The notes under the pieces: model-generated
The model's input: only the letters and a program-made list of their open reading frames with translations
Database searches by the model: none
Told to the model about the DNA's origin: nothing
In this document: piece by piece, positions 35,099 to 43,503 of the stretch
How the letters are laid out: each line of letters begins with the position of its first letter
How positions within the stretch are numbered: the stretch's first letter is position 1
Source: Pygmaiobacter massiliensis
GTDB lineage: Bacteria > Bacillota > Clostridia > Oscillospirales > Ruminococcaceae
Direction: 5' to 3'
NCBI GenBank assembly: GCA_022778585.1
Contig: JALFTI010000004.1
Location: 1-64,000, forward strand
Length of the DNA stretch: 64,000 nucleotides
Translations under genes and position numbers: made by a program

Positions 35099-36118
35099 AT
35101 GAGCCATGAAATTCTGTTTTTAAGCGATAAGCAGATCAACAGCCTGGCTGCGGACAGTATGCCGGATGTCATCCACGATGTGGAGCGGGCTTTGACCCTT
35201 TATGCGGAAGGCGAGTGCCTGGTGCCGGATAAGGCCGTTATGCGCTGGGGAACCACTCCGGAGGATGAAAATGTTTATGGCCGCATCAACGCCATGGGCG
35301 GTTATCTGGGCGGCGAATATAATATGGCTGGTATTAAATGGATTGGCAGCGGCCCGATGAACTACAAAAAGGGCCTGCCCCGTGCCAGCGTTACGGTTAT
35401 TTTGAACGATCCGGACACCAAACTGCCCCTGTGCATTTCGGATGGAACGAAGGTTAGCGCCATGCGTACCGGCGCTGCCGGCGGCTGCGCGGTAAAATAT
35501 TTGGCCCGCAAGGACGCTTCTGTTATGACCATTATTGGTGCTGGCGCCCAGAGCCGTACCCAGCTTTTGGCTGCCCTGACCGTTCGGCCCTCCATCAAAA
35601 CCGTTTATATCAACGATGTGTTCTTCGACCGGGCCGAACTGTTTGCCGAAGAGCAGGGCAAGCTCTATCCGCAGGTTAAAATTATTCCGGTGGAAAATCC
35701 GGAACAGGCATGCCGCGAAAGCGACATCATCACCACAGTTACACTGGCCAACGAGCCGATTGTCCATGAAGATTGGATCAAAAAAGGCTGCCTGATGCTG
35801 AATATGGCCGACTTTGAATTTACTTATGAATGTGTTAAAAAGGCCAGCAAGATTGTGGTGGATACCTGGGTGGGCATTAAACACCGCATGATCAGCACCG
35901 TGGCGCTTATGGCGCGGGATGGTCTCATTAAAGACGAGGATATTCATGCGCAGTTGGGCGATGTAATCAGCGGCAAAAAGCCCGGCCGTGAAAATGATGA
36001 CGAAATCATCTATTTCAATGCGGTTGGCATGGGTATTGAAGACTTGGCCGTGGTGACCCGCGGCTACCGCAAGGCGCTGGAGCAGGGCATTGGCACAAAG
36101 CTGGCCTACTGGGAATAA
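35099..36118 (+). CDS. Ornithine cyclodeaminase/mu-crystallin family enzyme (module 2)
   Basis: 339 residues from ATG 35099 with AAAGGGAGAG upstream. Upstream in-frame ATGs lie inside the operator region and lack ribosome sites. GGYLGGEYNMAGIKWIGSG, VSAMRTGAAGGCAVKYLAR and MTIIGAGAQSRTQLLAAL (NAD(P)-binding Gly-x-Gly-x-x-S) place it in the same family as 17264-18376. It shares the MxGYLGG...MAGxKWxGS core with that protein but is shorter. No transporter follows. A terminator comes 55 bp after the stop. The reaction is unassigned, with amino or imino acid redox chemistry expected. Confidence 0.88.
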   Translation: MSHEILFLSDKQINSLAADSMPDVIHDVERALTLYAEGECLVPDKAVMRWGTTPEDENVYGRINAMGGYLGGEYNMAGIKWIGSGPMNYKKGLPRASVTVILNDPDTKLPLCISDGTKVSAMRTGAAGGCAVKYLARKDASVMTIIGAGAQSRTQLLAALTVRPSIKTVYINDVFFDRAELFAEEQGKLYPQVKIIPVENPEQACRESDIITTVTLANEPIVHEDWIKKGCLMLNMADFEFTYECVKKASKIVVDTWVGIKHRMISTVALMARDGLIKDEDIHAQLGDVISGKKPGRENDDEIIYFNAVGMGIEDLAVVTRGYRKALEQGIGTKLAYWE

Positions 36119-36172
36119 GCCTTCGGCAATTGGTTTTGGCCCCAAAAGGAACATTCCGGTTACATACAGCAT

Positions 36173-36208
36173 AAAAAGCCCCGCAGCCACTGGCTGCGGG
36201 GCTTTTTT
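36173..36208 (+). terminator. Terminator of the module 2 cyclodeaminase gene
   Basis: 17-bp arms AAAAAGCCCCGCAGCCA and complement with T run. Confidence 0.92.
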
Positions 36209-36423
36209 ACAAGCAAAGCAGCGGGTGCCATGCTGCTTTGCCATACGGTTTTCAAAAAGTTTAACGGATACACAAAAACGCCGGCCAAACCCTTTTTACA
36301 GACTTAACAGGATAAAGCTCTTTGTTAGCTGCCGAGGGGGAAGGCTTTTGCTACGGCTGTTTAAAAGTGTTTTTTGGGGCGGCAAAAATGGTTTCGCCCT
36401 CAAAATTTGGGGGCTAAAACCAT
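36209..36423. other. Non-coding gap
   Basis: No gene or regulatory element recognised. Confidence 0.45.
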
Positions 36424-36465
36424 AAAAAAGGCTAAGCAAGCTTTAACAGCTTGCTTGGCCCTTTT
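36424..36465 (-). terminator. Terminator of the ricin-lectin gene
   Basis: Stem AAGCAAGCT/AGCTTGCTT extended by GGC/GCC-like pairs. On the minus strand it ends in TTTTTT, 43 nt after the stop. Confidence 0.75.
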
Positions 36466-36508
36466 AATATCTTATACGCTAAATAACCGTGACAAACTGC
36501 CCTTTTGG

Positions 36509-37069
36509 TTACACTGATTTCTTAGCGTTTTTTTTGGCTGCGGGCTTTTTGCTGGCCGCTTTTTTTTCGGTTTTTTCAGCCTTGCCGGCCGCTTTTTTTG
36601 TTACGGTTTTCTGGGCGGCGAAACGGCGCACCTCTACCAGCTTCCATTTCTGGTTATCGCCATCCACATCATCCCAAATCTGTACGCGGCTGCCATTTTC
36701 GGCGCTCATGCCCACCACATCCAGGCATTTGCCGGAAAGCTTGGACTTAATTTTAAAACAGCCGTCAGCGCATTCCTCCAAGCTCCACAGCTGGTTCGGT
36801 GCGCCCTTATACTCCCACTGGTGTACCCAGGAGCCATTGCAGCTGCCGCCAATGGTCACATCCACAACCTTTTCGGAATGACGGCAGATGATTTTGTAAA
36901 AGCCGGGTTCTTCCTCTACCAGCTTCCACTGCTGGCTTTCCGCTTTGGCGTTATCCCAAAGCTGAATGGCGCCGCCGTTTTCCAGGGAAAAATCTGCAAC
37001 CTCCAGCGCTTTTTGGCTGGTTTTGGCCAGAATGGAATAATATTTTGCCTGAGAGATTTTTTTTGCCAT
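36509..37069 (-). CDS. Ricin B-type lectin domain with lysine-rich histone-like tail
   Basis: 186 residues from ATG 37069 (AAAGGAG 9 nt upstream). A start at 37123 is unlikely. Residues 5-145 form a ricin-type beta-trefoil with Q-x-W motifs (SQQWKL, NQLWSL, NQKWKL) and three similar subdomains, each with an LWD/IWDD-like strand. Residues 150-186 are almost only Lys, Ala, Glu, Thr, Pro and Ser (KKAASKKPAAKKNAKK), like the tail of histone H1 or bacterial HU-extension proteins. There is no signal peptide or membrane segment, so it is probably cytoplasmic. A sugar-binding fold joined to a likely nucleic-acid-binding tail is uncommon. The function is unknown. Confidence 0.85.
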   Translation of the reverse strand: MAKKISQAKYYSILAKTSQKALEVADFSLENGGAIQLWDNAKAESQQWKLVEEEPGFYKIICRHSEKVVDVTIGGSCNGSWVHQWEYKGAPNQLWSLEECADGCFKIKSKLSGKCLDVVGMSAENGSRVQIWDDVDGDNQKWKLVEVRRFAAQKTVTKKAAGKAEKTEKKAASKKPAAKKNAKKSV

Positions 37070-37333
37070 AAGGCACACTCCTTTCGCCGTCTGTGCGGCC
37101 GGTGCGGCAGAAAATGCCCGCAACAGGGGCTAAACTGGTAAACTACCGCCATATGGCTGTATTATACTGAGTTTGTTAGCAAAGTGTCAATCTCTTTTGG
37201 TTGAATTTTGTGCGCTGTGCACAAATGGCAAAAAACTGCGGCTGCCAATTTGTGTACAGTTACGGACAAATGGCTCTCTTTAGAGAAATTTGCAGGTGCA
37301 AAATGGGTCGGTTTTGCCCTAATTTTGTAAAAA

Positions 37334-38167
37334 TTATTTATCCTGTTGCAGGCTCAAACGGCGGGTATAATCGAACAAAAACTGCTGGGCAATACCGGCA
37401 TAAGGCACAAGGTAGCGCGGCATTCCTTTGGGAAAATGCTGTTTCATCGCCCGTTTCATCCAAACATCCATGGGCAGTGCCTCGCTTCGTTCCAGCCCAA
37501 ACAGCAGCACACAATCTGCCACCTTGGGCCCCACCCCCCGAATTGTCATCAGCAGATTGCGTGCACTTTCGGTGGAAAGATCTGCCAGCTTTTCTTCGCT
37601 TACCCGGCCGGATGCTACCGCCTGGGCGGCATGCAAAAGATAATCGGCGCGCCAGCCAGCCCTCAGAAAAGCAAGGTCCTGTTCGTTCAAACCGGCCAGT
37701 GCCTGCGGTGTGGGAAAGGCGTGGGCGCCATTCTCCAATGGATCCCCGAAGCCCTCACAAAGGCGTTCCACAATGGCCTGAATGCGGGGAATATTATTGT
37801 TTTGGCTGATAATGAAGGTGAGCAGGGTTTCAAAAAAGTCCTGGTGCAGCACCCGAATACCGGGGGAAGCATTCACACACAGGCGCAGCCTGGGGTTGCG
37901 GCGCAGCACAGCCAGTATGGAAGCATAGTCGTCATCCAGTGCCAGATAATGCAGAAAGTACTCCACCTCCTGTTTTTCACAGGGCCACAGAATAAGCCCT
38001 TCGCCCTGTTGGCGCAGCAGGCGCACAGCACCGTGCACCACGCCGCGATGAACACCATTCGGCTGGCGCTGCCAGCGAAAGCATTGTCCGCAGTATAAGG
38101 TGGCATTTGGGTCAAACCCGCCGGCGTGCGGCACAAAAAGGGTGGTGCCCTGCAGAGTGTATTCCAT
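37334..38167 (-). CDS. 8-oxoguanine DNA glycosylase (OGG1-type) / HhH-GPD protein
   Basis: 277 residues from ATG 38167 with AAAGGGAG upstream. The N-terminal OGG domain includes GQCFRWQR. The HhH-GPD domain has ISQNNNIPRI and the hairpin IRGVGPKVADCVLLFGL, whose Lys is the Schiff-base nucleophile, followed 17 residues later by the catalytic Asp in PMDVW. It excises oxidised guanine from DNA and nicks the abasic site. The length fits bacterial OGG1 homologues found in Clostridia. A single gene, with a 264-bp gap to the ricin gene. Confidence 0.92.
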   Translation of the reverse strand: MEYTLQGTTLFVPHAGGFDPNATLYCGQCFRWQRQPNGVHRGVVHGAVRLLRQQGEGLILWPCEKQEVEYFLHYLALDDDYASILAVLRRNPRLRLCVNASPGIRVLHQDFFETLLTFIISQNNNIPRIQAIVERLCEGFGDPLENGAHAFPTPQALAGLNEQDLAFLRAGWRADYLLHAAQAVASGRVSEEKLADLSTESARNLLMTIRGVGPKVADCVLLFGLERSEALPMDVWMKRAMKQHFPKGMPRYLVPYAGIAQQFLFDYTRRLSLQQDK

Positions 38168-38427
38168 AAAAAGCTCCCTTTCTGCCTGACAAATTTGTTG
38201 CTTGGTTTGGAACATACTGCTTGCACAGTATGTTCCAGTATAGCATTGCATTGGCACAAAAGAAAGAGGTGCGCTGGCCAAAATGTGAAAATACGGGCGG
38301 ATAACAAGGGCTATTTTCTTTCCCATACCGCGCAATTTTGCAGAAAAGCTTTAGGCAAAAATAGGCAAAATTACAACTTGACAATGGGAATATCAACCCA
38401 GGGTTTTGTGAATAGTTTTCAACAGTG

Positions 38428-38518
38428 TGTGGAAAACTATGTGGAATAAACCGTTTCCACACTCTAAGAAGACCACAAATCAGGCGGATTTTCCACCCTT
38501 TCCACCGAGTTTTCCACA
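38428..38518. promoter_or_regulatory. Cluster of six TGTGGAAAA/TTTTCCACA-type 9-mers
   Basis: TGTGGAAAA at 38428-38436, TGTGGAATA at 38440-38448, GTTTCCACA at 38453-38461, TTTTCCACC at 38489-38497, CTTTCCACC at 38498-38506 and TTTTCCACA at 38510-38518. The first two point one way and the last four the other. TTTTCCACA fits the loose DnaA-box consensus TTWTNCACA. The cluster ends 18 bp before a -35-like box, so it may be a DnaA-type regulatory cluster. This is inferred from sequence alone. Confidence 0.5.
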
Positions 38519-38536
38519 ATCTGGTTGATTGGGGAA

Positions 38537-38567
38537 TTGAAAATTTGGCAATTACAGTTTGTATAAT
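38537..38567 (+). promoter_or_regulatory. Putative promoter of the small tail-anchored gene
   Basis: TTGAAA (38537-38542), TATAAT (38562-38567). The spacer of 19 nt is longer than ideal. Confidence 0.45.
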
Positions 38568-38694
38568 CTGTAAAAGGAGACCATCCAATGGTATTTTTTG
38601 GCGCGGTACTGTTTTAAAAAACGGTGATTGTATGGGGCAAAACAGGGCGATACTCCTTTTGCAGGGCAAGGTGAAAGGAAAGGAGCAGGCACAG

Positions 38695-38943
38695 ATGAAG
38701 GGTGTCAACAAACGGATCATCGAGATCGAAGAGCCGGAGAATGAATACATCGAAAAGGTGCAGGTATTTTTGCGCCAAAACGGAAATATTCGGCTGGCAA
38801 AAAGCAAGGAAGAAGCCCAGCGTTATGCTTCCGGCATTACCTGCTGGAAGCGCCCGGCCATTACCCCGGTACAGGGAAGATGGCTGGGGCTGGCGGCAGC
38901 GGCTGTTGCGGCAGTGTGTATTGTGCTGGTGGTACTGCTTTAA
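38695..38943 (+). CDS. Small tail-anchored membrane protein, unknown
   Basis: 82 residues from ATG 38695 with AGGAG 9 nt upstream. The open frame extends further left, but that part overlaps the box cluster and promoter. The soluble part is charged (EIEEPENEYIEKVQVFLRQ). The last 20 residues are a single Ala/Val/Leu membrane helix with only one or two residues after it, so it should be anchored by its C-terminus with the body in the cytoplasm. I do not recognise the family. It stands as its own unit between the box cluster and a strong terminator. Confidence 0.7.
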   Translation: MKGVNKRIIEIEEPENEYIEKVQVFLRQNGNIRLAKSKEEAQRYASGITCWKRPAITPVQGRWLGLAAAAVAAVCIVLVVLL

Positions 38944-38972
38944 TTGGTTTTAAAAATGGAATGTTTTTCCAT

Positions 38973-39023
38973 GCCCGGCAGGCGACGCCCTTAAAAGGGC
39001 GAATACCTGCCGGGCGCTTTTTT
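38973..39023 (+). terminator. Two-tier terminator hairpin
   Basis: Outer stem GCCCGGCAGG/CCTGCCGGGC, inner stem CGCCC/GGGCG, then a T7 run. Confidence 0.88.
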
Positions 39024-39273
39024 GTAAAAGAAAGTACGCTGTGCCCCTGCAAGCTGTTTAAAAAAGCGTTTTAGGCAGGTAGCGCAGCGGCAATAACGGT
39101 TTGTAAGGCTTTATAAAAATGGGAAAAAACAGCTTTTGCACCTTGAATATTTTTCAGATAATTTGCGAAAACAGCACCGGATGGTATGGTATTGCGCACT
39201 GTCAGTTGCTATAATACTGTTGAATATATAAAAGAAAATCGGCCCTTTTGCGGCAATGGGCCTGGAGGCATGC
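39024..39273. other. Gap upstream of rlmB
   Basis: TATAAT at 39210-39215 is a possible -10, but I see no good -35 at the right distance. Confidence 0.4.
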
Positions 39274-40059
39274 ATGGAATATCGGCAGGAAGAAAAAGAA
39301 AATTTGGTTTATGGAAAAAATGCGGTGACCGAGCTTTTAAAAAGCGGCACCGGTGTGGATACGGTTTTTTTGGCAGAAGGCCTTGCACCGGCGGTTAGCA
39401 GTTATTATACCGCACTGGCCAAGGAGGCCGGTGCGGCCATTAAGCGGGTACATACCGCCAAATTAAAAAATCTTTGCAAGACAGAAAACCACCAGGGGGT
39501 AGCGGCCTTTGCCAGCAGCGTGCAGTATGCCAGCTTGGAAGAAATTTTGGCTGTGGCGAAAAATCGCAACGAAGCCCCGTTTGTGCTTTTGTGTGACGGG
39601 GTGGAAGATCCCCATAACCTTGGGGCTATCATCCGCACGGCACTTTTGGCGGGCGCACATGGGGTGGTAATACCCAAACGGGGCGGCGCACAGCTGACCG
39701 GAACGGTGGCAAAAACCAGTGCCGGCGCCAGTATGGAATTGCCCATTGCCAGGGTTGCCAATATTGGCCAGGCGGTGCGCTGGTTAAAAGAACAAAATGT
39801 ATTTGTTTACGCGGCGGATATGTCCGGCCAGACGGCAGCCCGGCAGAATTTGACGGGAGCCATTGCCCTGGTAATGGGGAGCGAGGGCAAAGGCGTTTCG
39901 CCGCTGGTGAAAAAACTGTGCGATGGCTGTGTAAGCCTGCCCCAAAGCCCTTACCGGGGCAGTGTGGACAGCCTGAATGTTTCGGTGGCGGCCGGAATTT
40001 TGATGTATGAGATTTTGCGCCAGCGCGGGGAAGAGGGGGTGCAGGGCAATGAACGATAA
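39274..40059 (+). CDS. rlmB: 23S rRNA (guanosine-2'-O-)-methyltransferase RlmB/TrmH family
   Basis: 261 residues from ATG 39274, which has GGAGG 5 nt upstream. ATG 39256 has none. The N-terminal substrate-binding domain begins YGKNAVTELL. The SPOUT methyltransferase domain carries DGVEDPHNLGAIIRTA (motif 1), ALVMGSEGKGVSPLV (motif 2) and PYRGSVDSLNVSVAAGI (motif 3, trefoil knot). It methylates a ribose in 23S rRNA with S-adenosylmethionine. Its last 11 bp overlap the start of the P-type ATPase-like gene, so the two are translated together. Confidence 0.92.
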   Translation: MEYRQEEKENLVYGKNAVTELLKSGTGVDTVFLAEGLAPAVSSYYTALAKEAGAAIKRVHTAKLKNLCKTENHQGVAAFASSVQYASLEEILAVAKNRNEAPFVLLCDGVEDPHNLGAIIRTALLAGAHGVVIPKRGGAQLTGTVAKTSAGASMELPIARVANIGQAVRWLKEQNVFVYAADMSGQTAARQNLTGAIALVMGSEGKGVSPLVKKLCDGCVSLPQSPYRGSVDSLNVSVAAGILMYEILRQRGEEGVQGNER

Positions 40060-42832
40060 AGAGCGGGATGCCAATGAGCTGGTGGAAGAAATTCTGCGTC
40101 AGCTGCGCCAGCAGCAGGAATCCGGTTTGTCGGCGGCAAAGCCGGCACAGCCTGATTTGGCAAAGGAACCTGCGCCGCAGCCCCAGCAGGCGCCGGCCCA
40201 GGCCCAGCCTTTGGCAGAACCAAAAGATCATCAAGCCCCCCAACCGGAAAACCAGCCGGCAGAGCCGGAGACGGTGGAACATATTGCACCGGCCGTGGAA
40301 GAAATTTTCCCCGAAGCGCACCTTCCTGCCCGCTCCATTGCCTCGGCCGATGAGCTGATTGATGACAGGTTCCGGGAATTTTTTACCACCAGTGTGGCGC
40401 TGGACCGCAGCCAGTTCCCCGCAAAAGAGGAAAAAAAGAAGAAAGGGTTTTTCTCGCGCCTGTTTGCCCGCCCAGCCGATGAAGAGGATGAGGACGAGGA
40501 TTATGAGGACCTGGTGGAAGATGACGCTTACCTGGAAGATGATGAGGACGATGCGGAGGATTTAAGGCAAAATAGCCGGCCGGCATTGCCCAAAGACCTA
40601 TTCAGCCAGGATGAGTCAGAACCTGTTGCCGCCGCGGCGCCAGGCACAGCCGGGCAGTCGGCCGCTGTGCAGCTGGATACGCCGCAGCCTGAGCGGGAAG
40701 TTTTGGCCGGCGGACAGATGTCAAACGGCACGGTGTGCGGGCAGCAAGAACAAGGCTTTGCGGAAAAATTGCCTCAAAATGAGGAAAACGAGAGCGATGA
40801 GGACGCAAAGGTTTACGAACAAAAGGCGCCCGGCAAAGCGGAAGATGTTTTGGGACAAGCTGAGCCAAACCAAACGGCAGATTTGGCAGAACTTGCCGAA
40901 CTGGCCCAGCCGGGTGAACCGGCACAGATGGCTCAGCCGGCGCAGAAAGCACAGATCGTAGATCTGTTTGAGCAGCAGGATGCCAGCGGTGATGTACCTG
41001 TTGAGGAACGGCCTACCCGTGAACATGAGTGGAAAGGTAAACTGCACCGTCACACGCAGGAGCAAAAAGAAGAGGAAGAGGAACAAGAGGAAGAAGAGCC
41101 GATCCGGGATTATGAATCGCCCCAGGACGCTGCGGCAGTGGAGGACGACCTGAAAAGCCTGAAAGCAAGCCTGACCTTTCGGCTGATTTTGTCGGGTCTT
41201 ATCAGTGTGTTTTTGTTTTATATTACGCTGACTAAAAGTTCTTCCAGCCTTCCTACGCTGGAAATTCTCTCTCCAACGGCCCAGCCCCTGGTTTACTTGC
41301 TGGTCTGCCTGGTACTTTTGGGGCTGTGCGCGGCGGTAAACTGGCCCACTGTGTGGGGGGGCCTAAGCTCGGTCAAGGGCGCGCCCAATCCGGACATCGC
41401 CCCGGCCCTGGCGGTGGTATTTACCCTGGTACAGACCATTGTGTTTTTGGTGAACGCGGAAGCATTTGGCCAGGGCAGTTATGTGCCGTTTTGCTCGCTG
41501 GCAGCGGTGGCGCTTACCGCCAATACGCTGGGCAAGCTTTTAACTGTGCAGGTGGTTTTGGACAACTTTAAGCTGGCCTCTACCGGGTTTGACCATGCGG
41601 CGGCCTTCTGCCTGCAGGACGACAAACTGGCCAAAAAGGTCACTGCCGGCCTGGGCGAGTCTGAACCCAAGGTGCTGGTGTCCCGGCCTACCGCACTGGT
41701 AAAGGGCTTTTTGAAGCAAAGCTTTTCGGAACATCCCACCGACAAAAGCGCGCGGTGGCTGGGGATTCTGGCAGCAGCGGCCGGTTTATGCAGTGGTGTT
41801 GCCGTGGCGGTTACCACCGGCAGCGGGCTTAGCGCTATCTCCTGTGCAGCCTGTGCGGTTTGTCTTGCCACACCGCTGGCCTCTACCTTGGTGGGGGCGC
41901 TGCCCACAGCCCTTATGCAGTCTTCTGCTGCCAGGGTGGGGGCTGTTATACCGGGGCCCAGCGCCGTGCAGGAGCTGTGCGGCACCAATGTGCTTTTAAT
42001 TCAGGCCAGGGATCTGTTCCCTACCGGAACAGTCACCCTGCGGGGGATTAAAACCTTCCAGAAAGAGCGCATCGACCTGGCCATTCTCTATGCGGCCAGC
42101 ATTCTGGTAGAAGGCTGCGAAACCATGCGGGATGTCTTTTTGGGGGTTGTGGAAGGCAAGCGGGAAATGCTGTATAAGGTGGAAAACCTTACCTGCGAAA
42201 CCGGCCGCGGCTTTGTGGGCTGGATTGAAGGCAACCGTATTATTGTGGGCAACCGCGCTATTATGCAGGCCCACGATATTGATATTCCGTCGATGGATTA
42301 CGAGCGCAAATATACAGGGGATGAAAAGCAGCCGGTTTATCTGGCGGTGTCGGGCCGGTTGTTTGGCATGTTCTTGGTCAGCTACAAGCCGGCCGAAGAG
42401 ATGCGCAGCGCCGTGGAGGAATTGCGGGCAGCAGGGCTTTCGCTTTTGGTGCGCTCCACCGATTTTTGTGTGAACGAAAAGCTGATCTGCGATTGCTATG
42501 ATATTCCCCGGGACAGCGTTAAGGTTTTGAACGAAGCAGAGCTGAACGCGCTGGAGCCGAATCTGGAATATCTGCCCACAAGCGAAGGGCTGATGACCCA
42601 TATTGGCAGTTTCTCGTCCTATGTGGGCGGGCTGCATGCCGCGCAGGCGGCTGGTGCCGCTGAACATACCGCCGGACTGGTAGAGGTGGCAAGTGTGGTA
42701 CTGGCGCTGGTTTTGACTTTGCTGCTTACCTTTACGGCCGGGCTTGGCAGACTTTCGGTGCTTGCGGTTTTGCTGTACCAGTTGGCCTGGCTGATTTTGA
42801 CCCTGGCAGCGCCGCTTTTGAAAAAGTACTGA
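40049..42832 (+). CDS. P-type ATPase-like membrane protein lacking the catalytic Asp motif
   Basis: 927 residues from ATG 40049, overlapping rlmB by 11 bp. Residues 1-370 are hydrophilic, low-complexity, Gln/Ala/Pro- and Glu/Asp-rich, with one basic patch (KEEKKKKGFFSRLF). Membrane helices lie near 373-395, 405-430, 438-460, 465-490 and 555-605, and a final pair in 865-925. The segment AVCLATPLASTLVGALPTAL followed by ARVGAVIPGPSAVQELCGTNVLLI resembles the membrane helix and lead-in to the phosphorylation site of heavy-metal P-type ATPases. Where DKTGTLT should be, it has FPTGTVTL in DLFPTGT (Asp655-Leu-Phe-Pro). The TGD and GDGxND motifs are also missing. A remnant nucleotide domain (GRGFVGWIEGNRIIVGN) remains. 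Probably an inactive homologue with a new role. I do not know of a described function. Confidence 0.75.
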   Translation: MNDKERDANELVEEILRQLRQQQESGLSAAKPAQPDLAKEPAPQPQQAPAQAQPLAEPKDHQAPQPENQPAEPETVEHIAPAVEEIFPEAHLPARSIASADELIDDRFREFFTTSVALDRSQFPAKEEKKKKGFFSRLFARPADEEDEDEDYEDLVEDDAYLEDDEDDAEDLRQNSRPALPKDLFSQDESEPVAAAAPGTAGQSAAVQLDTPQPEREVLAGGQMSNGTVCGQQEQGFAEKLPQNEENESDEDAKVYEQKAPGKAEDVLGQAEPNQTADLAELAELAQPGEPAQMAQPAQKAQIVDLFEQQDASGDVPVEERPTREHEWKGKLHRHTQEQKEEEEEQEEEEPIRDYESPQDAAAVEDDLKSLKASLTFRLILSGLISVFLFYITLTKSSSSLPTLEILSPTAQPLVYLLVCLVLLGLCAAVNWPTVWGGLSSVKGAPNPDIAPALAVVFTLVQTIVFLVNAEAFGQGSYVPFCSLAAVALTANTLGKLLTVQVVLDNFKLASTGFDHAAAFCLQDDKLAKKVTAGLGESEPKVLVSRPTALVKGFLKQSFSEHPTDKSARWLGILAAAAGLCSGVAVAVTTGSGLSAISCAACAVCLATPLASTLVGALPTALMQSSAARVGAVIPGPSAVQELCGTNVLLIQARDLFPTGTVTLRGIKTFQKERIDLAILYAASILVEGCETMRDVFLGVVEGKREMLYKVENLTCETGRGFVGWIEGNRIIVGNRAIMQAHDIDIPSMDYERKYTGDEKQPVYLAVSGRLFGMFLVSYKPAEEMRSAVEELRAAGLSLLVRSTDFCVNEKLICDCYDIPRDSVKVLNEAELNALEPNLEYLPTSEGLMTHIGSFSSYVGGLHAAQAAGAAEHTAGLVEVASVVLALVLTLLLTFTAGLGRLSVLAVLLYQLAWLILTLAAPLLKKY

Positions 42833-42986
42833 ACGCAAAGCGTGCGCAGTGCCCAAACTGCCGCAGTGTTTCAAATAACTTAAAAGCCAGCTTAGAAAGC
42901 CTATGGCAAGCTGTGGCAGATTTAGGGCTTAGTACAGAATGCTGAGCTTTGGGAAAATTTTTGTTTTTGCCAAAGATTTTTCTGGC

Positions 42987-43024
42987 AAAAAGCATGGCAG
43001 ACCAAAGGTCTGCCATGCTTTTTT
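42987..43024 (+). terminator. Terminator after the P-type ATPase-like gene
   Basis: 17-bp stem (AAAAGCATGGCAGACC and complement), AAA loop, T run. A smaller hairpin GCCA...TGGC at 42969-42986 precedes it. Confidence 0.9.
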
Positions 43025-43503
43025 ATTTGGCTTTTAAACTGTGGTTTTGCAAAAAAACAGGCATTCCAAAACTTTGTGCCGCTGCAGGCCATGGAAATAA
43101 AATGCCGGCTTATGAAAAACAGCCTAAACTGTTTTAAACACCAAGCCCTGCATTTTAAAAGTGCATAAAAAGGAAGCTGCCAAGGCAAAAAATGATAAGC
43201 TGGGCCGATAAATGGCGGCCAAATAAAAGCGGGGCTTTTTGACAGTTTTGTTTGTTAAGGAAAAAGTTTGGGGAAAATCTCTTTCCAGAAACTGACAAAA
43301 ATATACAATATGCACAATTAAAACAGGGGTATTTTGGAAAGAAACTATTTGTTTTTTACAGAAATTCGCTTTAAAATACCCGAAAGGTGTGGTAAAATTT
43401 GAAAAGAACCGCGCGCTTTGCAAAGCCGTCTTGTCCGGCTTTGTGTAAGATCTGCGCGGCCGCCGGCGCAGCGCGCCGAGTTTGAAAGGGGCATCGTCAT
43501 ATC
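43025..43503. other. Non-coding gap before the EF-G paralogue
   Basis: AT-rich in the left part, GC-rich within the last 80 bp. I found no convincing gene. The ribosome site GAAAGGGG precedes the next start, and the promoter is not obvious. Confidence 0.45.
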
